From contig NZ_BMQV01000011.1 in the NCBI RefSeq assembly GCF_014648295.1, forward strand, positions 1 through 64,000: 64,000 bases of DNA, read 5' to 3'. This DNA comes from Shewanella saliphila. GTDB lineage: Bacteria > Pseudomonadota > Gammaproteobacteria > Enterobacterales > Shewanellaceae. The notes under the pieces are model-generated. The model had not been told where the DNA came from, did not search any database, and was given only the letters and a program-made list of their open reading frames with translations. Shown piece by piece: positions 35,025 to 44,118 of the stretch; the first letter of the stretch is position 1; every line of letters begins with the position of its first letter. The position numbers were made by a program, and so were the translations under genes.

Positions 35025-36524
35025 ATGTCTCAAGCTGAGCCTTCAAAACCGTCGCCATCGAACCATAAACAGCCCACGTTACTCGATGCGCTTATTCCCG
35101 TATTTGCACTCATTATCATGCTGGGTGCTGCGGTATATTTATTTTCATCCGACAGCTCATCTGGCGCCAACCAAATCGCATTAGTGTTAGCCGCATGTAT
35201 AGCAATGATCATTGGTTATAAGAATGGCTACAGCTGGAACCAAATGGAGCGCGGAATTGTTAAAAGTATCGGGGTTGCCACAGGCGCGCTATTAATTTTG
35301 TTCAGCGTGGGCTCACTCATTGGCACCTGGATTTTAGCAGGCACTGTGCCAACGATGATTTACTATGGCATGCAAATCCTTAATCCCGATTATTTCTATA
35401 CCGCTTGTTGTCTATTGTGCGCAGTAGTGGCGTTAAGTATCGGCAGCTCCTGGACGGTTGCTGGTACCCTCGGGATCGCGTTAGTGGGTATTTCGTCAGC
35501 AATGGGCTTAGACGTGAACATTACCGCCGGCGCCATTATCAGTGGTGCATATTTTGGCGATAAAATGTCGCCAATGTCTGACACCACCAACCTGGCACCA
35601 GCTGTGGCAGGTACCGATATCTTTAGCCATATTCGCCACATGACCTGGACTACAGTACCGAGCATTATTATTGCCCTTATCGGCTTTACTTTTTTAGGCT
35701 TAACCGCGGATGCCACCCCGATTGAAAACCAACTTACCGACACTCTGGCGCTATTAGACAAAACCTACAGCCCTGGGCTGCATTTACTCATTCCATTATT
35801 AGTGGTGTTGTATTTAGCTAACCGCAGATTGCCTGCTTTTCCCACGGTAATATTAGGCACACTTGCCGGCGCTGCATGTGCGGCGCTGTTTCAATTTGAT
35901 AACGTGATCGCGTTTGTTCACGACGATACACTCGTACCGGTAGTTGCACTGGTAAAAGGCTTATGGATTGCCATGTTTGACGGTTACGTTGCCAACACGG
36001 GTGATGAAGTATTAGACAGCCTATTAAGCCGAGGCGGCATGAGCAGCATGGTGACCACTGTGTGGTTAATTTTATGCGCCATGGCATTTGGCGGTGTAAT
36101 GGAAGTCACTGGATTATTAAATCGTATTTTAGAAAGCATTCTGACCGTAGTGAGCGGTACCACCAGCCTGATCATTACCACCATTGGGGTGTGTATTGGC
36201 GCTAACATCATTACCGCCGACCAATACATTGCGATTGTACTGCCTGGGCGAATGCTGAAGGTTGAATACACTCGCCGTAAATTAGCCGCGGTTAATTTGA
36301 GTCGCTCACTTGAAGACTCTGCAACAGTCACCAGCCCATTAGTGCCCTGGAACACCTGTGGCGCCTTTATGGCCAGCACCTTAGGCGTAGCAACCATTGC
36401 CTACCTGCCCTACGCCTTCTTTAACTTAGTCTGCCCATTTGTGAGTGCCACTTATGCCTATTTCAACTTCAAAATCGAACCATTAGACGAAACCAAAATA
36501 AGCACTGGCGAAGTCGTCGGTTAG
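35025..36524 (+). CDS. nhaC: NhaC-family Na+/H+ antiporter
   Basis: This inner-membrane protein of 499 residues has about 11-12 helices. The NhaC block is clear: SIGSSWTVAGTLG near 140, GAIISGAYFGDKMSPMSDTTN split around 168-190, and ADQYIAIVLPGRM near 400. It exchanges sodium for protons in pH and salt homeostasis, though some NhaC paralogues transport malate or lysine. AAAGGAAATC precedes the ATG. The gene stands alone, convergent with an oxidase gene. Confidence 0.9.
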   Translation: MSQAEPSKPSPSNHKQPTLLDALIPVFALIIMLGAAVYLFSSDSSSGANQIALVLAACIAMIIGYKNGYSWNQMERGIVKSIGVATGALLILFSVGSLIGTWILAGTVPTMIYYGMQILNPDYFYTACCLLCAVVALSIGSSWTVAGTLGIALVGISSAMGLDVNITAGAIISGAYFGDKMSPMSDTTNLAPAVAGTDIFSHIRHMTWTTVPSIIIALIGFTFLGLTADATPIENQLTDTLALLDKTYSPGLHLLIPLLVVLYLANRRLPAFPTVILGTLAGAACAALFQFDNVIAFVHDDTLVPVVALVKGLWIAMFDGYVANTGDEVLDSLLSRGGMSSMVTTVWLILCAMAFGGVMEVTGLLNRILESILTVVSGTTSLIITTIGVCIGANIITADQYIAIVLPGRMLKVEYTRRKLAAVNLSRSLEDSATVTSPLVPWNTCGAFMASTLGVATIAYLPYAFFNLVCPFVSATYAYFNFKIEPLDETKISTGEVVG

Positions 36525-36558
36525 CTAAGATGTCGTCTACTCACCTAGAAATAGCAGG

Positions 36559-37899
36559 TTAACCAAGGCGGTCCTTTAACCAACCATAATGATAATATCC
36601 CCATTGCCCAAGGCGCCTTGCTTGGGTAAAGAGGAATTTCGGCAACGCTTGCTGATATAAAGGAAGGTTAGGCAACGTTTCACCGGCAATGCTTTGTGCT
36701 AATCGATACGCCGCTTGACTGCTAAACGACACGCCCGCACCGCAATATCCTAAGCTATACCCTACGCTACCTTGACTATACACATGAGGCATATCGTCCA
36801 TCGCAGCAACAATCCATCCGGTCCAGTTATAGGCTATCGCTTTGCTTGATAAGCTCGGAAAACACTTATTAAGCGCCATTTTTAAGCGCTCACCATATAC
36901 AGGGTTTGCCGCATCTTTGCCCCACACCGCACCACGACCACCAAACAGTAAACGGTTGTCTGGCAGTAAGCGGTAATAGTATTTTAAAATACGTGTATCC
37001 ATGGTGACTTGATGCGTATGCAAACCAGCTTGTGCCAGCTCTTGCGCAGTGAGCGGCTCGGTAACAATCACATTGCTTAATATCGGTAAAAACTTGTCAT
37101 CTATACGCTGATTAAAGCGCTTTGGTGTGTAGCCATTGCCTGCCATAATCACCTTATTGGCAATCAACTCACCATTCGCGGTGATTAAACGATGCTTACC
37201 GCCCTCTTCAAGCCACTCTACAACACAAGATTGTTCAGAAATCGTCACGCCTTGGGCTTGTACCATGTCCTTATAACCGAGTAATAATTTAAGCGGATTA
37301 AGACCAAAACCGTCTTTTAAGCGTAAAGCGCCATAGGCTTGATGATGGTCTAAATACTGGGCTCGAAAATCATCGCTAGTGATAAACTCAGCGCCGCTGT
37401 CTTGGCTATCTGTTAGGTGTTGTTGAATATACTGAGCCGCATTTTGCAGTGTGACCAGGGCTTTGGGATTATGGGCCACTTTTAAGTAGCCAGCTTCTTG
37501 CGGCTCACAAGCAATATTGTGTTGTTGAATTAAGCCATCGACGCGCGCGACAGCCTGGGTAAACTCATCATAAATGCCTTTGGTGGTGGCTAAATCCCAG
37601 CGTTGGGTCATGGCAGCATAACCCAAACGACCCGAGCCTTTTAACACAAATCCAGCGTTGCGGGCGCTGGCACCAAATCCCACCTGATTAGCCTCTAATA
37701 CATGGCAATCAATATTAAACTCACTCGCCAGGTAATACGCGGTTAATAACCCGGTATAGCCACCACCAATAATCGCCACATCGGTTTGTTGTCGGCCAGA
37801 TAATGCGGCTGTTGGTGCGCCTAATGCCTGGGTCGTCGCCCAATAGCTTGGCGCAAAAGGTTGATTGTTAGGATGAGAATTTACCAGCGGATCGTACAT
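36559..37899 (-). CDS. FAD-dependent amine/amino acid oxidase (DAO family, PuuB/OrdL-like)
   Basis: This 446-residue flavoprotein has the N-terminal dinucleotide motif AIIGGGYTGLLTAYYLA (about 42-58), followed by VLEANQVGFGASARNAGF, and the C-terminal GYCGAGVSFSSQAAYRLA that closes the FAD site. It is closest in pattern to gamma-glutamylputrescine oxidases and related DAO enzymes. Other puu genes are absent, so the substrate is unproven. An acetyltransferase gene with a Cys-rich tail lies 31 bp upstream in the same direction, a likely operon. Confidence 0.85.
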   Translation of the reverse strand: MYDPLVNSHPNNQPFAPSYWATTQALGAPTAALSGRQQTDVAIIGGGYTGLLTAYYLASEFNIDCHVLEANQVGFGASARNAGFVLKGSGRLGYAAMTQRWDLATTKGIYDEFTQAVARVDGLIQQHNIACEPQEAGYLKVAHNPKALVTLQNAAQYIQQHLTDSQDSGAEFITSDDFRAQYLDHHQAYGALRLKDGFGLNPLKLLLGYKDMVQAQGVTISEQSCVVEWLEEGGKHRLITANGELIANKVIMAGNGYTPKRFNQRIDDKFLPILSNVIVTEPLTAQELAQAGLHTHQVTMDTRILKYYYRLLPDNRLLFGGRGAVWGKDAANPVYGERLKMALNKCFPSLSSKAIAYNWTGWIVAAMDDMPHVYSQGSVGYSLGYCGAGVSFSSQAAYRLAQSIAGETLPNLPLYQQALPKFLFTQARRLGQWGYYHYGWLKDRLG

Positions 37900-37930
37900 A
37901 TTATTCTTCTTATTAATAAGGGAAATCAGG

Positions 37931-38485
37931 CTAAAAAACTAACAACATTTCACAGGCGACACAGTGGCAGTCGTGATCGCAAATAACGCACATATACTCT
38001 TCGCCCATGTAACGTTGGTGCCAGCGCTGAGGATGTTCGGCAATTAGCTGCCCACCCGCTTTCGTAAAATAACGCACTGCTGCATTATTGGGGCTTTGTT
38101 GCCACAAATGGCTCACTCCCGCTTTAGCCCCTTGGGCAATCACTGCCGTTTTAGAGGCTGCTAATAACTGTCCGCCGAGGCCTTTTCCACGGGCAGATTT
38201 TGCAATGGTGTTTGACTTGAAATAACACACATCCTCAAATGCAATACCCCACTTATCTACCGTGCACCATTGATCTTGCGGCCATTGCCCAGCGGCATAG
38301 GTTAATCTAAAACCAATAAGCTGATCGTTTTCAATTGCGACAAAATTGGCGTTAATACCGTGTTTAATGCCTTTGTAATAAATCGCCGTGAGTTCATCAA
38401 TGTCCATATAACCACTACCATGAACAATTTCGCCTAAAGCAATCACTGCGTCAAAGTCAGCGTGGGTCAATTCTCTAATCATCAT
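37931..38485 (-). CDS. GNAT acetyltransferase with Cys-rich C-terminus
   Basis: The GNAT fold is shown by AKSARGKGLGGQLLAASKTAV (acetyl-CoA loop, near residue 95; split over 95-115) and AAVRYFTKAGGQLIAE. After the domain comes CVICDHDCHCVACEM, with five Cys and two His in 15 residues near the end, an arrangement that could bind zinc or iron. I start at the Met at 38485 (MMIREL), since the ten residues before it are not typical. It probably forms an operon with the downstream FAD oxidase; whether it acts on the same amine is inference. Confidence 0.75.
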   Translation of the reverse strand: MMIRELTHADFDAVIALGEIVHGSGYMDIDELTAIYYKGIKHGINANFVAIENDQLIGFRLTYAAGQWPQDQWCTVDKWGIAFEDVCYFKSNTIAKSARGKGLGGQLLAASKTAVIAQGAKAGVSHLWQQSPNNAAVRYFTKAGGQLIAEHPQRWHQRYMGEEYMCVICDHDCHCVACEMLLVF

Positions 38486-38629
38486 ATCTACTATTTTTAG
38501 TTGTTTCAGCACACTTTATCACACGCTAATATCGAGCCGCTACGATGTTAAACTTTTGTGATAATTCGGCAATAACCTAGTGAAACTCCTGTCGCATACT
38601 GGATGCAATTAAACAAAAGGAGCTCGGTT

Positions 38630-39331
38630 ATGAAACGTACATTAATGGCTGCAAGTCTTATGGCTGCTGGATTATTTAGCCTTCCAACTTTGGCAGCGGA
38701 TATTGAAGTTAGCGTGACCAATTTAACTCACGGAAATCACTTCACCCCTCTTTTAATCGCGGCCCACGATGCTGATAGCCACTTATTTCAGGTGGGCACC
38801 GAAGCCTCGGCGGCATTACAAAAAATGGCCGAAGGTGGCGATATTGCCGATTTAGATACCGCGGTTACCGGTAATGCGGGCGTCACATCGGCCAACCCAG
38901 CAATGGGATTATTAGCCGCAGGCATGAGTGTCAGCGATGTGATGTTAGATACTGGCGATAACACTCATTTATCGATTGTTGCCATGGTATTACCCACCAA
39001 CGATGCCTTTGTTGGGCTAGATGGCTGGGAAATTCCAACAGAAGCCGGCACTTATACTATGTACGTTAATGCGTATGATGCTGGCACCGAAGCCAATGAT
39101 GAAATCATTAATGGTGGCGGCATGTCTGGAGTACCGGGCATTCCTGCAGCACCTGGCGGCGATGGTGGGGCTAACGGTACTGGCGTAATGGACAATAGTG
39201 ACAACAGTTACGTTCATACTCATCCTGGCGTATTAGGCGACATGGACCTTGCTGGTGGCATGAGTGACCTAGACAGCCGCGTACACCGCTGGTTGAATCC
39301 TGTTGCCAAAGTTGTGGTAACAGTAAAATAA
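38630..39331 (+). CDS. Secreted spondin-domain protein
   Basis: This 233-residue protein has a signal peptide cleaved after LPTLAA and a spondin_N domain: VSVTNLTHGNHFTPLLIAAHD, split at 25-45, KMAEGGDIADL and YDAGTEANDE. It ends with HTHPGVLGD and a strand. Bacterial spondin-domain proteins are exported and of unknown function; the eukaryotic domain binds metal and matrix. AGGAG is 7 bp before the ATG at 38630. A paralogous lipoprotein follows after 11 bp, then a two-component system. Gly/Ala/Asp richness near 165-185 is an insert. Confidence 0.82.
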   Translation: MKRTLMAASLMAAGLFSLPTLAADIEVSVTNLTHGNHFTPLLIAAHDADSHLFQVGTEASAALQKMAEGGDIADLDTAVTGNAGVTSANPAMGLLAAGMSVSDVMLDTGDNTHLSIVAMVLPTNDAFVGLDGWEIPTEAGTYTMYVNAYDAGTEANDEIINGGGMSGVPGIPAAPGGDGGANGTGVMDNSDNSYVHTHPGVLGDMDLAGGMSDLDSRVHRWLNPVAKVVVTVK

Positions 39332-39342
39332 GGAGGTAGCCC

Positions 39343-40062
39343 ATGAAACTCACTGACTTTACATTAAAGCCCAGTTTACTGGCCATGTTGGCAGCGACCA
39401 TCTTATTAACAGCGTGTGATGATGACGACAATGACACCGTTGACGAGACTCCGCCAGCAGCTGTGATGCAAACCTTCACGGTCACTGTCACTAACCTGAC
39501 GGCTAACCAGCCCATGTCTCCGGTAATTTTAGCCGCTCATGCTAGCGATGCGATGTTATGGAACGCCGGTGAAATGGCAAGCGAAGCGATAGAAAAAATG
39601 GCTGAAGGTGGCGATACCGCAGATATAGCCGCATTAGCTGTGATGACTAGCAGCGTTAACGGAGCGGGACTTATCATGCCCGGCATGAGTGAAACCCTCA
39701 CGCTCACATTAGATGAAGCCGACGTCGCCAGTGTGAGCCTAGCGACTATGTTGGTTAACACTAACGACGCCTTTACCGGCGTAAACAGCTACAGCATTGC
39801 GGGTATGCAAGTCGACGCCTCAAGCTCAATGAAGTTTATGGCCTATGATGCGGGCACCGAAGCCAACAGCGAAGCCAAAGGCACTATGCCAGGCCCAGCA
39901 GATGGCGGCGAAGGTTTTAATGCCGCGCGTGATGATGTCGACTTTGTTCATATTCACCCAGGGGTGATTTCAATGTATGACGGTTTAGCCGACTCAGTAC
40001 TGGATGCTTCGCATCGGTTTGATAACCCAGTATTAGCCGTCACCATTACCAGAACTGAATAA
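39343..40062 (+). CDS. Spondin-domain lipoprotein
   Basis: This 239-residue paralogue of the preceding protein has a lipobox ending at Cys25 (ILLTAC) followed by an acidic DDDDND linker; aspartate at +2 would normally signal inner-membrane retention in enterobacteria, though rules differ in Shewanella. The spondin domain is seen in VTVTNLTANQPMSPVILAAH, KMAEGGDTAD, LVNTNDAFTGVN and YDAGTEANSE. A very strong AAGGAGG site precedes the ATG. The order secreted form, lipid-anchored form, regulator, kinase suggests that the two proteins act at the cell surface or periplasm under control of the same system. Confidence 0.82.
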   Translation: MKLTDFTLKPSLLAMLAATILLTACDDDDNDTVDETPPAAVMQTFTVTVTNLTANQPMSPVILAAHASDAMLWNAGEMASEAIEKMAEGGDTADIAALAVMTSSVNGAGLIMPGMSETLTLTLDEADVASVSLATMLVNTNDAFTGVNSYSIAGMQVDASSSMKFMAYDAGTEANSEAKGTMPGPADGGEGFNAARDDVDFVHIHPGVISMYDGLADSVLDASHRFDNPVLAVTITRTE

Positions 40063-40086
40063 ATTTCAACCAGGCTGAAATTTATT
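40059..40086 (+). terminator. Hairpin between spondin and regulator genes
   Basis: AATAAATTTCA (40059-40069) pairs perfectly with TGAAATTTATT (40076-40086). It overlaps the stop codon and lacks a T-run, so it may reduce rather than end read-through into the response regulator. Confidence 0.6.
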
Positions 40087-40145
40087 CTCCTCAAGGCAGG
40101 TCTAGTTATTAATGTCAAAACTGGACTTGCTTTGGGGAGCTCAAC

Positions 40146-40880
40146 ATGAATGGAACCACTAAACATAACAACCATGCCTACCCGCAACATATTTTGCTGG
40201 TAGAAGATGAACAAGACTTGGCTAAATTACTCATTCTTAACCTCAAAGCACTCAATTATCACGTCGACCACGCCACAACATTAAAGCAAGCCATGCAGAT
40301 TATTGAGCATAAAAAGCTCGATTTAATTTTATTGGACCGCATGCTCCCCGATGGTGACGGCATTATGTTGTGCGAACAATTACGCCAAGCCGGTAAGGAA
40401 GTCCCGTTGATGCTATTAACGGCTAAAGACTCAGAAGCTGATGTGGTATTAGGACTTGAGGCCGGAGCCGATGATTATCTGGTGAAACCCTTCAGCGTAT
40501 TAGAACTTCGCGCACGTGTAAAAGCCTTACTAAGACGCGGTAAAGCCCAGCAAGAGCAAACTCAACAAATTGAATTTAACAGCGTCATCATTAACTCCAG
40601 TACTCGCGAAGTTACCGCATTTAACAAAGCACTGACCCTCACCGCCCGCGAGTTCGATTTACTGCTGTTTTTAGCCAAACACCCGCTACAAGTCTTTAGC
40701 CGTATGCAATTACTCGAAGCGGTATGGGGTTATAACTACGACGGTTACGAGCACACAGTGAATAGCCATATCAACCGATTACGCAATAAATTATCGCAGT
40801 GCTCACCCGAACACGACTTAGTGAAAACCGTATGGGGCGTGGGTTATAAATTTTCACCACCAGAGGTGCAAACCCACTAA
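40146..40880 (+). CDS. OmpR-family response regulator
   Basis: The 244-residue protein has a receiver domain (about 15-130) with acidic pocket VEDEQDL, phospho-acceptor Asp in LILLDRMLPDGDG, and Lys in DDYLVKPFS. A winged-helix DNA-binding domain follows (about 150-240; LTAREFDLLLFLA, HTVNSHINRLRNKL). It overlaps the kinase gene by one base. The upstream spondin genes are the most likely targets; this is inferred from position. Confidence 0.93.
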   Translation: MNGTTKHNNHAYPQHILLVEDEQDLAKLLILNLKALNYHVDHATTLKQAMQIIEHKKLDLILLDRMLPDGDGIMLCEQLRQAGKEVPLMLLTAKDSEADVVLGLEAGADDYLVKPFSVLELRARVKALLRRGKAQQEQTQQIEFNSVIINSSTREVTAFNKALTLTAREFDLLLFLAKHPLQVFSRMQLLEAVWGYNYDGYEHTVNSHINRLRNKLSQCSPEHDLVKTVWGVGYKFSPPEVQTH

Positions 40881-42337
40881 TGAATCGTTTATTCAACCGA
40901 CTATTTTTGGCCGCTACACTGATTGTATTGTTGTTATTTGTCGCCTTGTGGCAATGGTTGCAACTCAACCATGAGTTTAGCCGCAATCAAATACAACAAT
41001 CACTGCACCGTGAGCTGGCAGAACACATGGCTCACATTAACCCGCTATTGTCTCAAGGGATTACCTCTGACGCTGCGCTTAAAGAAGCTTTTCACGACTT
41101 TATGCTGTTAGGCCCAAGTTTTGAAATTTACACTCTAGACCCTAATGGCAACGTCGTTGCCTATGATGCCAAAGATGAAAAAATCAAAACTCACCGCGTT
41201 GATACCAATATTATTCAGCAGTTTTTAACCGGCGAAAACCTGCCTGTGCTGGGCACCGATCCGCGTAGTGAAGACACCCAAAAGATATTTTCGGTGAGTA
41301 AACTTGTGACACCAGAAGGCCTGCACAACGGCTATTTGTACGTCATTATTGGAGGTGAAGATTACGACAGCTGGCAAGCGCTGATCAACGCCGAAAACCA
41401 ACCTAAAATTTGGGGCGCGACCATCGGTTTTTGGATCATTTTTGCCTTAGTGCTCTTTGTGATTTTATTGCGCTATTTTACTCGTCCGATCCAAAAATTA
41501 GCCCAAGACTTAACCGAGCTAAAAGATAAGCCTATGTCAGACAATCTCATGCTGCCACAGCGTTATCGCGGCAGTTTAGAGATAAGCCAACTGAGTCATC
41601 ATATCAATCATTTACTGCAAGAAATCCAATTACAACAACAGCAAGTTAAACGACAGCAACAAGCTAAACATGACTTTTTATTGCACTTGTCGCATGACTT
41701 AAAAACCCCGCTGACTGCACTATTGGGCTATATCGATACCTGGCTTATTTTACCCGAAGATGAGCGCGACGAAGCATTGATCCAATACGCTGCCAACTCC
41801 GGTCAAACTTTACAGCAATTGCTTGCCCAGTTATTAGAGTTAGCCGCATTAGAAAACGGTCAAATCGATGCGCAATTACAACAAGTTAACTTAACTGAAT
41901 TACTCAGCGACATTGAACAAACCTTTACCCCACGGGCTAAAAAGTTGGGGGTACAACTTGATTTTGACATTAATCATGCAGGTCAAATCTATACCGACCC
42001 CACCTTAATGCGCCGAATCCTCAACAACTTAGTCGACAACGCGCTACGCTACACTCCTGCTGGCGGCAAAATCCAAATCATTAATGCACTCCACAGTGAC
42101 CAACAATGGTTAACCGTGCGTGATACCGGCGCAGGCATGCACAAACATGAAGTTGATGCCTTGAAACAATTGTCGATGACCACGCTGTCATTTGAGCCCA
42201 ATCAAAGCCTGCCACAACTCGGCGTCGGACTCGCCATCGTCAGGCAGCTATTGGGGTTATTAAAGTGCAAAATTGAAATAGACAGCCAACCAGGGGTGGG
42301 AAGTGAGTTTAAGATAGAGTTGGTGACGCAAAGTTAA
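40880..42337 (+). CDS. Membrane sensor histidine kinase
   Basis: The 485-residue kinase has two membrane helices (about 10-28 and 168-190) that flank a periplasmic sensor of about 140 residues, then a HAMP-like linker, the HisKA box with the phospho-acceptor in HLSHDLKTPLT, and the ATPase domain (NLVDNALRYTPAGG, VRDTGAGM, GVGLAIVRQLL). Its start shares one base with the regulator stop, indicating coupled translation. The cognate partner is the preceding OmpR-type regulator; the stimulus is unknown. Confidence 0.93.
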   Translation: MNRLFNRLFLAATLIVLLLFVALWQWLQLNHEFSRNQIQQSLHRELAEHMAHINPLLSQGITSDAALKEAFHDFMLLGPSFEIYTLDPNGNVVAYDAKDEKIKTHRVDTNIIQQFLTGENLPVLGTDPRSEDTQKIFSVSKLVTPEGLHNGYLYVIIGGEDYDSWQALINAENQPKIWGATIGFWIIFALVLFVILLRYFTRPIQKLAQDLTELKDKPMSDNLMLPQRYRGSLEISQLSHHINHLLQEIQLQQQQVKRQQQAKHDFLLHLSHDLKTPLTALLGYIDTWLILPEDERDEALIQYAANSGQTLQQLLAQLLELAALENGQIDAQLQQVNLTELLSDIEQTFTPRAKKLGVQLDFDINHAGQIYTDPTLMRRILNNLVDNALRYTPAGGKIQIINALHSDQQWLTVRDTGAGMHKHEVDALKQLSMTTLSFEPNQSLPQLGVGLAIVRQLLGLLKCKIEIDSQPGVGSEFKIELVTQS

Positions 42338-42489
42338 TCTCATTTTTGAATCGCAAATGGTCAGTGATTTGATTCATGGCCTCAATGGTACTGACTCAGT
42401 TTTGCTTATCATTAAACTTCAAAGTAACTCATTACCTGCCTCAGGCTACGTGCAGGTATATAAAAACGATAATCTAAAACACTATGAAT

Positions 42490-42530
42490 AAATGAGTTTT
42501 TATCATTAAATAAGTGATAAAAACTCATTT
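42490..42530. terminator. Long AT-rich hairpin between convergent genes
   Basis: A 16-bp perfect stem (42490-42505 with 42515-42530) around a 9-nt loop lies between the kinase gene and an oppositely oriented gene. It has T-rich sequence inside the stem but no following T-run. Confidence 0.55.
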
Positions 42531-42597
42531 CATTTTATATGATTACTTATTTCAGCAACAAACCGCGAGGCTTGACACTGGCTGCAAGCCATAAGCA

Positions 42598-43029
42598 TTA
42601 CTCACAGGGGAGTTGTATTTGTTTTGCACAAGCTTGCTGAGTATTTTCTAGCGATTCTAGCCCTAAACAAAAGTCGAGACGAACAGTATGGCTTTCTTTC
42701 GCGGTTGGCGTTTGAGCGGTTTGCCACTGACTCACAATACTCGTTGCGTGTTGACTAATCTTAGTATTAGGTATTGAAATAACTGTTTGAATATTATCTG
42801 CTTTACCAGATTCGACAACATCAAATGACAATATTGTACAGCCAGCCATTCGTGCCTTAGCTAGTTCAATAGGAAACATTGGCTCTTTATCGTTAACGCG
42901 AGTCCACATTGCACCACTTTCTGGAGTAATCTCTGTTACGATGGTTTCACCGTAAATATTCATTCTTTTAGCTTCACTAGGAAACAAAACCACTGCACTT
43001 AATAGTACTGCCAAGACTAACAATCTCAT
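42598..43029 (-). CDS. Secreted TonB-C-terminal-like domain protein
   Basis: This 143-residue protein has a signal peptide (MRLLVLAVLLSAVVLFPSEA). The core MFPIELAKARMAGCTILSFDV followed by IQTVISIPNTKISQHA and SIVSQW (residues about 50-105) follows the pattern of the TonB C-terminal fold, but without a proline-rich spacer or membrane anchor, so it is not a full TonB. Four cysteines (one central, three near the C-terminus) may form disulphides. I start at 43029 because GGAG lies 7 bp upstream; an upstream extension to 43095 destroys the signal peptide. Function unknown. Confidence 0.65.
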   Translation of the reverse strand: MRLLVLAVLLSAVVLFPSEAKRMNIYGETIVTEITPESGAMWTRVNDKEPMFPIELAKARMAGCTILSFDVVESGKADNIQTVISIPNTKISQHATSIVSQWQTAQTPTAKESHTVRLDFCLGLESLENTQQACAKQIQLPCE

Positions 43030-43215
43030 TTTACACTCCATTGTGTTATTCATTACAGTTGATGCTGTTATTACCTTGCTTGATTTAAGCAGCATAAGAC
43101 TATAAGTAATTGTTAACCAGATGTAAAATACCTTGTTCTTGAAGGGGGATATAGCAAAGGCATTATATCTTGCAGATATAGGTATGAATTTTTAGCCTCC
43201 ACAGCTTTGGTTGAT

Positions 43216-43818
43216 TTAAGTCGTTTTACATCCAATAAGTTGCACTACAGCACTGTCTCCCTGATGATATTTACCTTCAGAGATGTGCCTTTCGACTTCA
43301 ATGCCAATCAAAAATTCGAGCCCTTTTAGCTCGGCTTCTAATGCTTCCAAAGACATAAATAACTCTTTGCTCGACGGAGGCGGTCCGCCTATGCCCGTCA
43401 TATAAATATGACGTTCTGTAAAGGCTTCTAAAATAAACACACCGTTAATTTTCAGTGCGCTTACCGCTTGGCGGTGGAGATCTTTACGTAATGAAGGCGG
43501 AACATGTGCAGAGATTGAGACGATACCATCCCAAATATTTTGCCCTAAATCATAATGACTTAAATCGGCAACCACGGTTGTTATCTCTACACCACATTCT
43601 ACTGCAAGGGCTTGTGCTTTTTTAAGGCCGACGGCAGATTGATCGACAGCGGTAACCTTGTAGCCTTGCTTCGCTAAAAACACCGCATTTCGGCCTTCAC
43701 CTTCAGCTAAGCACAATACTCGACCACCTTTAGGTATACGAGAACACTCAGACTTTAAAAAATCATTAGGCTCAACGCCATATACAAAGCCTGCTTCGTT
43801 ATATCTTTGATCCCACAT
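43216..43818 (-). CDS. Class I SAM-dependent methyltransferase (TehB-like)
   Basis: The 200-residue cytoplasmic methyltransferase has motif I as VLCLAEGEGRNAVFLAKQG (about 40-58), an acidic residue in VTAVDQSAVGLKKA and motif IV near WDGIVSISAHVP. The N-terminus MWDQRYNEAGFVYG is typical of the tellurite-resistance TehB-like/DUF group. The start at 43818 follows AGGAG; the upstream frame to 43848 has none. The substrate is unknown. A DUF2892 gene lies 111 bp upstream on the same strand. Confidence 0.82.
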   Translation of the reverse strand: MWDQRYNEAGFVYGVEPNDFLKSECSRIPKGGRVLCLAEGEGRNAVFLAKQGYKVTAVDQSAVGLKKAQALAVECGVEITTVVADLSHYDLGQNIWDGIVSISAHVPPSLRKDLHRQAVSALKINGVFILEAFTERHIYMTGIGGPPPSSKELFMSLEALEAELKGLEFLIGIEVERHISEGKYHQGDSAVVQLIGCKTT

Positions 43819-43929
43819 CAACACTCCTACATTAAAGCTAATTAACATCTAGCCTCAACAACGGCTAAATTCAAAGCACAAAGTTATCCTCTGACGGCAT
43901 CCCCCACTGCAATATTTAACGTGTTAGGT

Positions 43930-44118
43930 TTACTTCTTGGTTTCGCACGTTGATATGCCAAAAGGCACATATGCCGGGCACCAGCCAAACGCAGCGATAA
44001 ACAAGGGAATAATCCCAACGATTCCCCACCAAGACTGATTATAAAAGCCAACAGCAATGATACATGCTCCAAGAAATATCCTTATCATCCGGTCGATTTT
44101 ACCTATGTTACATTTCAT
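43930..44118 (-). CDS. DUF2892 (YgaP-type) small membrane protein
   Basis: The 62-residue protein starts MKCNIGKIDRMIRIFLG, the family signature, and has two hydrophobic helices ending in GWCPAYVPFGISTC with two conserved cysteines. In some bacteria the domain is fused to a rhodanese (YgaP), suggesting a role in sulphur transfer or sulfide export; here it stands alone. GGAGG lies 5 bp before the ATG at 44118. Confidence 0.85.
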   Translation of the reverse strand: MKCNIGKIDRMIRIFLGACIIAVGFYNQSWWGIVGIIPLFIAAFGWCPAYVPFGISTCETKK

